Assembly: GCA_036377055.1 (NCBI GenBank)
Contig: DASUZD010000058.1
Span: forward strand, 1 to 19,003
Reading direction: 5' to 3'
Source: DASUZD01 sp036377055
Lineage (GTDB): Bacteria; Actinomycetota; Thermoleophilia; Gaiellales; Gaiellaceae
Length of the DNA stretch: 19,003 nucleotides
The notes under the pieces were generated by a model that was not told where the DNA came from, searched no databases, and worked only from the letters and a program-made list of their open reading frames with translations. The stretch's first letter is position 1; the number at the start of each line of letters is the position of its first letter. Both the position numbers and the translations under genes were made by a program. Shown in pieces: positions 6,001-12,714 of the stretch.

Positions 6001-7074
6001 TCAGACCGCAGCGTGCTCGAACTGCCGGCAGATCTCGCGGAGCTCCGGCTCGCGCGTACGAAACGCGTCCACGACCAAAGGATCGAACTGCGCACCCGAG
6101 AGCCCGACGATCTCCTCGCGGGCGACCTCCCACGAGCATGCCTTCCGGTACGGCCGGTCGCTCGTCATCGCGTCGAGCGTATCGGCGACCGAGAAGATCC
6201 GCGCCGCCAGCGGGATCTCGTCGCCCATCAGCCCGTCGGGATAGCCATGGCCGTCCCAGCGCTCGTGATGCGAGCGCACGATCCGAAGCCCCTCCCCACG
6301 GAGGAACGCGACGCCGCCGAGCACCTGCTCGCCGAGCACCGTGTGCGTCTGCATCAGCCGCCGCTCCTGCACCGTCAGCGGCCCCGGCTTCTGAAGCACC
6401 TTGTCGGGGATCCCGATCTTGCCGACGTCGTGGAGGAGGTAGCCGTACTCGCAGGACGCGTCCCCGGCGAGCTCCGGCGAGACCGCCCGCGACAGCTCGA
6501 GCGCGTACTGCTGCACCCGCTGCGAGTGCGCCCGCGTGCCGGTGTCCTTCGACTCGAGCGCTGTCGCGAGCGCGGCGACGGTCTCGCGATACGCCTCTTG
6601 GAGGAGGACGCGCTGGCCGCGCTCCACCTCGAGCAGGTGCCGGAGGTCGCGCGCGTACAGGAGCAGCTGCTCCTCGGGATCCTGCTTCTTGCTGGCCCGG
6701 AACGGGACGCCGTAGAGCCCGCCGGCGAGCCGCTCCACGACCGCGAGCAGCTCGAGCGGACTGAACGGCTTCCGGACGAAAGCGTCGGCGCCGGCCGCGT
6801 CTGCGGCGACGAGGCTGCCGCCGTCTGAACCGGTGAGCAGGACGATCGGAATCCCGCTCGTCGCCGCGTTGCCCTTGAGCCGGCGGCAGAAGTCGAGCCC
6901 GCTCTCACCCGGCATGAGCACGTCGAGGACGATCACGTCTGGCCGGCGCGCGGCGATTCGCTGCTCCGCCTCGCGTGCGTCGCCCGCCTCGTCCACCTCT
7001 ACGTCGACGACCTCGAAGGTCGTTCGCAAGAGGGCCCGGAGACCCTCGTCGTCGTCGACGAGCAGCAATCTCAA
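6001..7074 (-). CDS. Response regulator with HD-GYP cyclic-di-GMP phosphodiesterase domain
   Basis: This 357-residue two-domain protein starts with a receiver domain (about 1-120). That domain has the acidic cluster DDD at 7-9, phospho-acceptor D51 in VLDVLMPG, T81 and K102 (RKPFSP). A linker helix (about 130-175) leads to an HD-GYP domain, about 170-350. Its residues include H183, H215-D216 in LLHDVGKIGIPDK, H244, H269-H270 and DGHGYPDG (274-281), then VADTLDAMTSDRPYR. HD-GYP domains hydrolyse cyclic di-GMP, and the metal ligands look complete. No histidine kinase is adjacent, so its partner is unknown. The start is TTG (7074) after an AGGGGGG stretch; a second TTG two codons on is possible. 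The 56-base gap upstream holds the palindrome CGATATCG (7104-7111) and a CTCGG/CCGAG hairpin. Confidence 0.93.
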   Translation of the reverse strand: MRLLLVDDDEGLRALLRTTFEVVDVEVDEAGDAREAEQRIAARRPDVIVLDVLMPGESGLDFCRRLKGNAATSGIPIVLLTGSDGGSLVAADAAGADAFVRKPFSPLELLAVVERLAGGLYGVPFRASKKQDPEEQLLLYARDLRHLLEVERGQRVLLQEAYRETVAALATALESKDTGTRAHSQRVQQYALELSRAVSPELAGDASCEYGYLLHDVGKIGIPDKVLQKPGPLTVQERRLMQTHTVLGEQVLGGVAFLRGEGLRIVRSHHERWDGHGYPDGLMGDEIPLAARIFSVADTLDAMTSDRPYRKACSWEVAREEIVGLSGAQFDPLVVDAFRTREPELREICRQFEHAAV

Positions 7075-7130
7075 GCTTCCCCCCTATCTCGGCGGCTCCC
7101 GAGCGATATCGACCGAAACGGGGAAAGGCT

Positions 7131-7961
7131 TTAGTACTCGTAGAAGCCGCGGCCGGTCTTCCGGCCCAGCCGGCCGGCCTGCACGTGCTGGCGGAGAAGC
7201 GGGCACGGCGCGTACTTCGGGTTCCCGAGGCCCTCGTGCAGCACGTCCATGATCGCGACGCACGTATCGAGCCCGATCAGGTCCGCGAGCGCGAGCGGCC
7301 CCATCGGGTGTGCGAAGCCGAGCTTCGCGATCGTGTCGATCGCCTCCGCCTCCGCGACGCCCTCCATCAGCGCGTACGCCGCCTCGTTGATGAACGGCAT
7401 CAGGATGCGGTTCGAGACGAAGCCGGGGAAGTCGCGCGCGTCGGCGGGGGTCTTGCCGAGGTCGCGGGCGAGGTCGGCGATCGCGGAAGCGGTCTCGTCC
7501 GAGGTGTCGAGCCCGCGTATCACCTCGACGAGCTTCAGCACGGGCACCGGGTTGAAGAAGTGCATGCCGATCACCCGGCCGGGCCGGCCCGTGACCGCCG
7601 CAAGCGACGTGATCGGGATCGAGGACGTGTTCGACGCGAGGATCGCCTCGGCCGGGAGCAACCCGTCCGCGCGCTGGAACACGTCCTCCTTGATCCGCGC
7701 GTCCTCGACGACGGCCTCGATCATCAGGTCCGCGGGGACCAGGTCGTCGGCCGGCTCGACGCGTGCGAGCACCTCGTCCGGGTCGGCCCCGCCCTTCTCG
7801 GCCAGGCGCGCGAGGCTCTTGCGCATTGCCTCCACCCCGCGTTCGACGGCCCCGGGAGCGGCATCGTGGAGCGAGACCCGACGGCCGGAGGCCGCCACGA
7901 CCTGCGCGATCCCGCCGCCCATCTGGCCGGCGCCCACCACGAGGACGTGCTCGAACTGCAC
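7131..7961 (-). CDS. hbd: 3-hydroxybutyryl-CoA dehydrogenase
   Basis: This 276-residue NAD(P)-dependent enzyme interconverts (S)-3-hydroxyacyl-CoA and 3-ketoacyl-CoA, step three of beta-oxidation or the reverse in butyrate/PHB routes. The Rossmann loop is GAGQMGGGIAQ (10-20). Substrate-site SNTSSIPITSL is at 110-120. The catalytic pair is H134 and E146 in GMHFFNPVPVLKLVEV, and FPGFVSNRILMPFINEA is the C-terminal domain signature. It ends with the family terminus GRKTGRGFYEY. Length is exactly that of stand-alone Hbd/PaaH proteins. The GTG start lies six bases after a minus-strand TAGCCT box, suggesting a leaderless mRNA. The HD-GYP and Rrf2 genes follow on the same strand. No crotonase is adjacent. 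Confidence 0.94.
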   Translation of the reverse strand: MQFEHVLVVGAGQMGGGIAQVVAASGRRVSLHDAAPGAVERGVEAMRKSLARLAEKGGADPDEVLARVEPADDLVPADLMIEAVVEDARIKEDVFQRADGLLPAEAILASNTSSIPITSLAAVTGRPGRVIGMHFFNPVPVLKLVEVIRGLDTSDETASAIADLARDLGKTPADARDFPGFVSNRILMPFINEAAYALMEGVAEAEAIDTIAKLGFAHPMGPLALADLIGLDTCVAIMDVLHEGLGNPKYAPCPLLRQHVQAGRLGRKTGRGFYEY

Positions 7962-7967
7962 GCGCGG

Positions 7968-7973
7968 AGGCTA
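7968..7973 (-). promoter_or_regulatory. Candidate -10 box of the hydroxybutyryl-CoA dehydrogenase gene
   Basis: TAGCCT on the minus strand (TANNNT) ends six bases before the GTG at 7961, the spacing expected when transcription starts on the start codon. No Shine-Dalgarno intervenes. Confidence 0.4.
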
Positions 7974-7979
7974 ACCGCG

Positions 7980-7985
7980 TAGGGT
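7980..7985 (+). promoter_or_regulatory. Weak candidate -10 box of the small ferredoxin-fold gene
   Basis: TAGGGT (TANNNT) would start transcription near 7991. That leaves a leader of about 25 bases containing the AAAGGAGG ribosome site at 8003-8010. No clear -35 is seen. Confidence 0.25.
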
Positions 7986-8016
7986 GGCGCGAGTCGTCGG
8001 CAAAAGGAGGTTCGCG

Positions 8017-8298
8017 GTGGCATACGCACGCGTCGTGTCGTTCGAGGACGTCGACCGAAGCAGGATCGACGAGCTGAAGCAGCAGATCGAGGAGGGGGAG
8101 CCGCCGGAAGGGCTCCCGGCGAGCGAGATCGTGGTCCTCTACGACGCCGACGGCGGCAAGTCGCTCGCGATCGTCTTCTTCGAAACCGAGGAGGACTACC
8201 GCCAAGGCGACGCGACGCTGGAGGCGATGCCGGCTGGCGACACGCCCGGCAGGCGAACGTCGGTGACGAAGTACGAGGTCGCGGCCCGCAGCAAGTAA
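8017..8298 (+). CDS. Small dimeric alpha-beta barrel (ABM-like) protein
   Basis: This 93-residue protein starts (M)AYARVVSFEDVDRSRIDELK. It then has SEIVVLYDADGGKSLAIVFFET, EEDYRQGDATLEAMP and a final beta strand SVTKYEV. The beta-alpha-beta-beta-alpha-beta layout and the opening YARV..FE pattern resemble antibiotic-biosynthesis-monooxygenase-like ferredoxin-fold proteins, which usually dimerise. No catalytic residue is identifiable, so function is unknown. The GTG at 8017 is preferred over an in-frame GTG at 7984 because AAAGGAGG (8003-8010) lies six bases before it. That choice also gives the normal family N-terminus. It is apparently monocistronic. A stem-loop (8313-8340: GGTC, CCGCC/GGCGG, GACC) follows it and overlaps the next promoter. 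Confidence 0.7.
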   Translation: MAYARVVSFEDVDRSRIDELKQQIEEGEPPEGLPASEIVVLYDADGGKSLAIVFFETEEDYRQGDATLEAMPAGDTPGRRTSVTKYEVAARSK

Positions 8299-8329
8299 TC
8301 GCACCGACGCGGGTCGGAACCGCCCGGTC

Positions 8330-8358
8330 TTGGCGGGACCGCCTCGCGGTGAGACAAT
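8330..8358 (+). promoter_or_regulatory. Promoter of the Tim44-like membrane protein gene
   Basis: TTGGCG (8330-8335) and GACAAT (8353-8358) are separated by exactly 17 bases. Transcription would start near 8365, so the ATG at 8370 has almost no leader. This favours that ATG over the in-frame GTG at 8349, which lies upstream of the -10 box. Confidence 0.5.
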
Positions 8359-8369
8359 GGGCAGCAGCG

Positions 8370-9158
8370 ATGCAGGCGTCGCGCAACAGACGCGGGCTGC
8401 TTCGGCTGGCTCTCGCTCTCCTCCCGCTGATCCTCCTTGCCCTGAGCGCCGCGGGTGTCGCGTTCGGCGACGCCGGCGGGGGTAGCGGTGACTACGGCGG
8501 CGGTGGAGGCGGCGGAGGCGGAGGCGACTTCGGAGGCGGAGGCGGGAGCGACTTCGGAGGCGGCGACGGCAGCAGCGGAGGTGGAGGAAGCATCGTCTTC
8601 TTCGTCCTCGTGCTTGGCGGCATTCTCGCCGTCGGCGGCTCCATCCTCCTCTCCAACACCGGCAAGGGGCCCGCTCTGGCCGCCCAACTCCGCTCGGGCG
8701 CGCGGCGCCGCCTCCGCCGAGGACGTGTGCAGCAGGTCGAGCTGGCCGCCGCCGAGGCCGCCGAGGACGACGAGCGCTTCGCGCCGGAGCGGGTGCGCAG
8801 CGACGCCGAGCAGCTGTTTCGCGACGTGCAAGCGGCCTGGGACGAGCGCGACGAGGCGCGGCTCGCGACGCTCGTCGGGCCCGACCTCCTCGTCGAGTGG
8901 AAGCGCCACCTTGCTGGCCTCGCGCGCAAGGGGTGGCACAACCGCGTCGAGGTGCTCGGCGACGTCCAGGTCGACTACGTCGGGCTCACGAACCGTGAGG
9001 GCGCGAGCGACGACCGCGTGGTCGTGCTGATCGACGCGACGCCGCGCGACTACGTGGAGAACCGCAAAGGAAAGAAGATCCTCCGCAAAGGCGAGTCGGA
9101 CGACACCACACAGCTCTCCCAGTACTGGACGCTCGGTGTTTCGAGACGGCCGCGGTGA
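8370..9158 (+). CDS. Gly-rich membrane protein with Tim44-like domain (5' part of a probably frameshifted gene)
   Basis: This 262-residue product has a signal peptide (about 1-33, LRLALALLPLILLALSAAGV), then a Gly/Ser/Asp tract (36-74). A transmembrane helix follows (about 75-94, IVFFVLVLGGILAVGGSILL), then an Arg-rich stretch. An NTF2-like Tim44 domain (about 140-255) begins SDAEQLFRDVQAAWDERDEA and ends TQLSQYWTLG. Tim44-like domains in bacteria belong to membrane proteins of unclear role. The frame then turns into VSRRPR and stops. The +2 frame continues the expected family sequence with FETAAVIEGAA, so one missing base near 9137 would join this to the next frame as a single gene. The Gly tract would face outside and the Tim44 domain the cytoplasm. 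Confidence 0.75.
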   Translation: MQASRNRRGLLRLALALLPLILLALSAAGVAFGDAGGGSGDYGGGGGGGGGGDFGGGGGSDFGGGDGSSGGGGSIVFFVLVLGGILAVGGSILLSNTGKGPALAAQLRSGARRRLRRGRVQQVELAAAEAAEDDERFAPERVRSDAEQLFRDVQAAWDERDEARLATLVGPDLLVEWKRHLAGLARKGWHNRVEVLGDVQVDYVGLTNREGASDDRVVVLIDATPRDYVENRKGKKILRKGESDDTTQLSQYWTLGVSRRPR

Positions 9159-9685
9159 TCGAAGGCGCCGCGCCTGACGGGCTTCCCGCCGGGTACAAGC
9201 CCGCGGACGTGGCTGACCTCGACTTCGACGGCGACGCCCGTGCCGCCGCGATCGACCTCTCGCTCGCCGACCCTCGATTCGCACCGGACGTGCTCGAGGC
9301 GGAGGTGCGGCGGATCGTGGCGGCCTGGGCCGAGGCGGTCGACGGCGACGATGCGGCGCTCACCAAGCTGGCGAGCGCGCCGGCGCTCCAGCAGCTTCTG
9401 TACGGCGGCGACGAGAGCGGAAAGACGCGCCTCGTGGTGCGCGGTCCGCGAATCAAGCGGATCGCGATCGGGGCGCTCGACGCGAAGGCGGACCCGGCGA
9501 CGATGACGGTCGAGGTCGAGCTCGGAGGACGGCGCTACGTCGAGAACCGCGACACGGCGGCCGTCGTCGAGGGGAGCAAGAGCGAGGTCGCCCTCTTCAG
9601 CGAGCGCTGGACGCTGTCGCTCGACGGTCCCGCTGCGAGTCCCTGGCGAATCGTCGCGGTCGGCCTAGCTGCGGCTGCTCGCTGA
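9155..9685 (+). CDS. Second Tim44-like domain (3' part of the probably frameshifted gene)
   Basis: The open frame runs 176 residues from a GTG that overlaps the previous stop (GTGA). It has no good Shine-Dalgarno. The sequence before this GTG in the same frame still reads family-like (CFETAA), so the GTG is probably not a real start. The body contains a second NTF2/Tim44-like domain: LEAEVRRIVAAWAEAVDGDD, a central strand region and VALFSERWTLSLDGPAASPWRIVAVG. Compare WTL in the first part. Two tandem Tim44-like domains in one chain is the likely native layout. If the split is real, the two frames would be coupled by the four-base overlap. No signal peptide is present, so alone it would be cytoplasmic. 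Confidence 0.65.
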   Translation: MIEGAAPDGLPAGYKPADVADLDFDGDARAAAIDLSLADPRFAPDVLEAEVRRIVAAWAEAVDGDDAALTKLASAPALQQLLYGGDESGKTRLVVRGPRIKRIAIGALDAKADPATMTVEVELGGRRYVENRDTAAVVEGSKSEVALFSERWTLSLDGPAASPWRIVAVGLAAAAR

Positions 9686-9686
9686 G

Positions 9687-9718
9687 CGCGCGTTCATCGG
9701 CCTGTCATTGGCCGCGCG
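9687..9718 (+). terminator. Candidate hairpin after the Tim44-like gene
   Basis: GGCC (9699-9702)/GGCC (9710-9713) with loop TGTCATT is extended by CGCGC/GCGCG arms, with a six-base bulge on the left side. It starts two bases past the stop codon at 9685. There is no T-tract, so termination is uncertain. Confidence 0.3.
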
Positions 9719-9754
9719 GAATGATCGCCGCGGTTCAACCGAGAGGAGGATGCG

Positions 9755-10477
9755 ATGCGCCGGAAGCTGGTCATCGCGCTCGCTGCGGCCGCGATCGTGG
9801 CCACCATCACGATCTGGGCTCCTTGGGCCTCGAGCGCCGGAGGCTCCGGCTACGAGCCGGTGCTCGACCCCGCGAGCTTCAGCACCACGATCGACAACCC
9901 GTACTTCCCGCTCCCCGTGGGGCGAACGCTCGTCTACCGCGGGATCAAGGATGGCCAGACGCAGGAGGACCGCGTCACCGTCACCAACCGCACGAAGCTC
10001 GTGGCCGAAGGGATCACAGCTCGCGTCGTCACCGACGTCGCGACGCACGACGGCGCCCTGCTCGAGAAGACCGAGGACTGGTACGCGCAGGACAAGGACG
10101 GAAACGTCTGGTACGTGGGCGAGGACACCGCGGCCTACCTCGCGAACGGCAAGGTGGACACGTCCGGCTCGTGGGAGGCGGGCGTCCACGACGCGGAGCC
10201 GGGGCTGATCATGGAGGCGAATCCGCAGATCCCGGACGCGTACCGGCAGGAGTTCCTGAGCGGCCAGGCCGAGGACACGGCGTGGATCGTCGACCGCGGC
10301 GGATCGCTGACGGTGCCGTACGGGACGCTCAAGAACGTCCTGACGACACTCGAGGCGACGAGGCTCGAGCCGGGCGCCTACGACCAGAAGGTCTACGCGC
10401 GCGGGATCGGAATCGTGGTCGAGCAGTCGTTGACAGGGCCGACCGAGGTCGCGAAGCTCGTCTCAGTTAGCGGATAG
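9755..10477 (+). CDS. Secreted conserved hypothetical protein
   Basis: This 240-residue protein has an N-terminal signal or anchor (MRRKLVIALAAAAIVATITI, then WAPWASSA), followed by a soluble beta-rich domain. Notable segments are FSTTIDNPYFPLPVGRTLVY, EKTEDWYAQDKDGNVWYVGE and EAGVHDAEPGLIMEANPQIP. DRGGSLTVPYGTLKNVLTTLEATRL and GIGIVVEQSL follow nearer the C-terminus. The alternation of short strands with aromatic residues and turns suggests a beta-sandwich or barrel-like extracellular domain. No catalytic motif is recognised and I assign no function. It has no Cys, so no lipobox. A GAGGAGGA Shine-Dalgarno is at 9743-9750. It ends three bases before the convergent thiolase gene, with no terminator between. 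It looks like a conserved family rather than an orphan because the low-complexity content is small. Confidence 0.8.
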   Translation: MRRKLVIALAAAAIVATITIWAPWASSAGGSGYEPVLDPASFSTTIDNPYFPLPVGRTLVYRGIKDGQTQEDRVTVTNRTKLVAEGITARVVTDVATHDGALLEKTEDWYAQDKDGNVWYVGEDTAAYLANGKVDTSGSWEAGVHDAEPGLIMEANPQIPDAYRQEFLSGQAEDTAWIVDRGGSLTVPYGTLKNVLTTLEATRLEPGAYDQKVYARGIGIVVEQSLTGPTEVAKLVSVSG

Positions 10478-10480
10478 CGC

Positions 10481-11641
10481 TCAGACCTCGACGAGGAGCG
10501 CGTCGCCTTGCCCGCCGCCTGAGCAGATCGCGGCCAGGCCGAGCCCGCCGCCGTTCCGCCGGAGCTCGTAGATCATCGTCCCGAGGATGCGGGCGCCGGA
10601 GGCGCCGATCGGATGGCCGAGGGCGACCGCGCCGCCGTTCACGTTCACGCGCTCCGGGTCGGCGCCGAGCATCTTCGTCGAGTTCAGGACGACGGACGAG
10701 AAGGCCTCGTTCAGCTCGACGCGCTCCACGTCGTCGATCGTCTTGCCGGCCTTCTCGAGCGCGCGCGCCCCGGCCTTCGCGGGCGTGCGCGCGAGGTAGG
10801 CGAAGTCGTCGGCGACGTACGCCTGCGCGACGATCGTCGCGAGAATCGGCAGGCCGCGGCGGCGCGCGAACTCCTCGCTCGTAACGATCACGCAGCCGGC
10901 GCCGTCGTTCACCCCGGGCGCGTTCCCGGCGGTCGTCGTGCCCTCCGGATCGAAGACCGGCTTCAGCGACGCGAGCTTCTCGAGCGAGGTGTCGCGCCGC
11001 GGGCCCTCGTCGACCGCGAAGTCGCCGACGGGGACGATCTCGTCCGCGAAGCGGCCCTCGTCGATCGCGCGCACGGCGCGCTCGTGCGAGCGAAGCGCCC
11101 AGCCGTCCTGCTCCTCGCGGCTGATCCCGAGCTCGCGGGAGACGAACGACGCTTGCTGCACCATGTGACGCTGGTCGAAGGTGGACGTGAGCCCGTCCGA
11201 GACCATCGAGTCGACGAGCACGCCGTCGCCGAGCCGGTAGCCGAAGCGCGCCTTCTTCAACAGGTACGGCGCGTTCGACATCGACTCCATCCCGCCGGTG
11301 ACGATCACGTCGTGGTCGCCGGCGCGGATCATCTGGTCGGCCATCTCGACGGCACGGATCGACGACGCGCAGACCTTGTTGATCGTGTCCGCGCCGACCT
11401 CCTTCGGGATCGCGGCGCCGATCGCCGCCTGGCGCGCCGGGGCCTGTCCCGCCCCGGCCTGGAGGACCTGGCCCATGATCACGTACTCGACCTCGTCCGG
11501 TGCGAGCCCGATCCGCTCCAGCGCCGCGCCGATGACGATCGAGCCGAGCTCCGTCGCCGGCTTGTCCGCGAGGGCGCCGCCGAGCCTCCCGAACGGCGTC
11601 CGGACGGCGGAGACGATGACGGAGCGGGATGCGCTGCTCAC
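10481..11641 (-). CDS. Acetyl-CoA C-acetyltransferase (thiolase)
   Basis: This 386-residue thiolase condenses two acetyl-CoA or cleaves 3-ketoacyl-CoA. The nucleophilic Cys is C91 in INKVCASSIRAVE. H343 lies in GGAVALGHPIGASGARI and the second Cys, C373, in AAICSGGGQGDA. GQVLQAGAGQAPARQAA is the biosynthetic/AtoB-like dimer-loop signature. It starts at GTG 11641, giving the normal N-terminus SSASRSVIVSAVRTPFGRLG. An upstream in-frame extension is rejected because it lies inside the preceding gene. The start overlaps the M42 peptidase stop by four bases (GTGA), so it is the second gene of a two-gene unit. It could serve beta-oxidation with the dehydrogenases at 548-1708 and 7131-7961, or acetoacetyl-CoA synthesis; sequence does not decide. 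Confidence 0.95.
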   Translation of the reverse strand: MSSASRSVIVSAVRTPFGRLGGALADKPATELGSIVIGAALERIGLAPDEVEYVIMGQVLQAGAGQAPARQAAIGAAIPKEVGADTINKVCASSIRAVEMADQMIRAGDHDVIVTGGMESMSNAPYLLKKARFGYRLGDGVLVDSMVSDGLTSTFDQRHMVQQASFVSRELGISREEQDGWALRSHERAVRAIDEGRFADEIVPVGDFAVDEGPRRDTSLEKLASLKPVFDPEGTTTAGNAPGVNDGAGCVIVTSEEFARRRGLPILATIVAQAYVADDFAYLARTPAKAGARALEKAGKTIDDVERVELNEAFSSVVLNSTKMLGADPERVNVNGGAVALGHPIGASGARILGTMIYELRRNGGGLGLAAICSGGGQGDALLVEV

Positions 11642-12687
11642 GCGTCCAGGGTAGCCGCGGCGTGCCGCCTCGCGAACGCGACGAGGAGCCGCACGCACGC
11701 CTCCACGTCGGCGAGGTCGGCCAGCTCGATCGGCATGTGCACGTAGCGGAGCGCAATCGAGACGAGACCGGTCGGGACTCCCGCGCGGCTCAGGTGGACG
11801 GCGTCGGCGTCGGTGTTCGTCGTCCCCGTGACGACCTCGGTCGCGGCCGCGATCTCCTCCTGCTCCGCCGTCTCGAAGAGCAGGTCGACGAGTCGCGAGT
11901 TGAGCGGCAGGCCGCGGCCGATCACGGGGCCCTTGCCGAGCTCCGCTTCGCCGCCCTGTCTCGGGTCGCCGCCCGGGACGTCCGTCGCCGGGGTCACGTC
12001 GACGACGACGGCCACGGCGGGCCGCAGCGCGTACAGCGCGGTCCGGGCGCCGCTGTAGTCGCCGGCCTCCTCGCCGACGACGGCGACGCCTGCGACCGGC
12101 GGCGGGTCTCCGGCCTCCGCGAGCCGGCGGACGACCTCGAGCGCGACGTAGGCGCCGAAGCGGTTGTCGATCGCTCGCGAGGCGAGCCGGCCGCCGGCGA
12201 GCTCGAACGGGTCGGCGGCGTACACCGCCGTGTCCCCCGGCCGGACGAGCTCGAGCGCCTCGTCGCGGCTTTTGGCGCCGAGGTCGAGGTAGAGGTCGTC
12301 GAGGGTCGTGCGCTTCGGCTCCTCACCCCGGCCGAGCGGGGCGGGCAGCTTCTTGCCGATCACGGCGGGAACGGGCCCATTCCGCGACAGGATCTGCACG
12401 CGCTGTCCGAGGAGGACCTCGCCGATCTGGCCGCCGATGGTCGCGAACGACGCCAGGCCGTGCTCGTCGACGTGCGTGATCGCGAGCCCGATCTCGTCGA
12501 TATGGCCGACGATCGCGAGCGGCTTCGCGTCGCGGTCGCCGACCCGGGCGACGGACGACCCGAGGTTGTCGGTCGACACGTCCGCGAACGCGGAGGCCGC
12601 GTCGCGCCACACGCGCGCCGGCTCGTCCTCGTGCCCCGAGGGCCCGCGGGCACGGAGGAGGTCGAGGAAAAGCTCCGGGGCGGGCAC
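11638..12687 (-). CDS. M42-family metallo-aminopeptidase
   Basis: This 349-residue cytoplasmic peptidase is of the M42 (PepA/FrvX, tetrahedral aminopeptidase) family, which trims short peptides using two metal ions. Metal and catalytic residues seen are H62 and D64 in IVGHIDEIG, D174 in AIDNRFGAY, the E206-E207 pair in VVGEEAGDYSGA, D230 in VVVDVTP and H317 in RYVHMPIE. The first His-x-Asp and the final His carry the usual M42 spacing. The open frame extends far upstream under the MFS gene. The GTG at 12687 is chosen because it gives the family start PAPELFLDLLRARGPSGHE and follows a TACGAT box by six bases. It lies upstream of the thiolase in one unit, a pairing with no obvious metabolic link. 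Confidence 0.92.
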   Translation of the reverse strand: MPAPELFLDLLRARGPSGHEDEPARVWRDAASAFADVSTDNLGSSVARVGDRDAKPLAIVGHIDEIGLAITHVDEHGLASFATIGGQIGEVLLGQRVQILSRNGPVPAVIGKKLPAPLGRGEEPKRTTLDDLYLDLGAKSRDEALELVRPGDTAVYAADPFELAGGRLASRAIDNRFGAYVALEVVRRLAEAGDPPPVAGVAVVGEEAGDYSGARTALYALRPAVAVVVDVTPATDVPGGDPRQGGEAELGKGPVIGRGLPLNSRLVDLLFETAEQEEIAAATEVVTGTTNTDADAVHLSRAGVPTGLVSIALRYVHMPIELADLADVEACVRLLVAFARRHAAATLDA

Positions 12688-12693
12688 CCGCGG

Positions 12694-12707
12694 ATCGTAC
12701 GTAGCAT
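12694..12707. promoter_or_regulatory. Bidirectional leaderless promoter between M42 and MFS genes
   Basis: In the 27-base divergent gap (12688-12714) a minus-strand TACGAT (12699-12694) ends six bases before the M42 GTG. A plus-strand TAGCAT (12702-12707) ends seven bases before the MFS ATG. Both fit TANNNT with spacing for leaderless transcripts. The central part GTACGTA is near-symmetric. Confidence 0.5.
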
Positions 12708-12714
12708 CGCGAGG

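Noticed and set aside
7984..8016. GTG at 7984 as start of the small ferredoxin-fold protein
   Set aside because: The strong AAAGGAGG at 8003-8010 would lie inside the coding region; the GTG at 8017 has ideal spacing and the family N-terminus.
8349..8369. GTG at 8349 as start of the Tim44-like gene
   Set aside because: The -10 box (8353-8358) lies downstream of it, and the ATG at 8370 gives a normal signal peptide.
8480..8592. Tandem GGC/GGA-rich tract as a possible DNA repeat element
   Set aside because: It is an in-frame low-complexity Gly linker with irregular units; no direct repeat with fixed spacing and no CRISPR-like spacers.
11629..12714. Plus-strand open frame leading into the MFS gene
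   Set aside because: It is antisense to the M42 peptidase and of shadow composition; the MFS N-terminus clearly begins at 12715.
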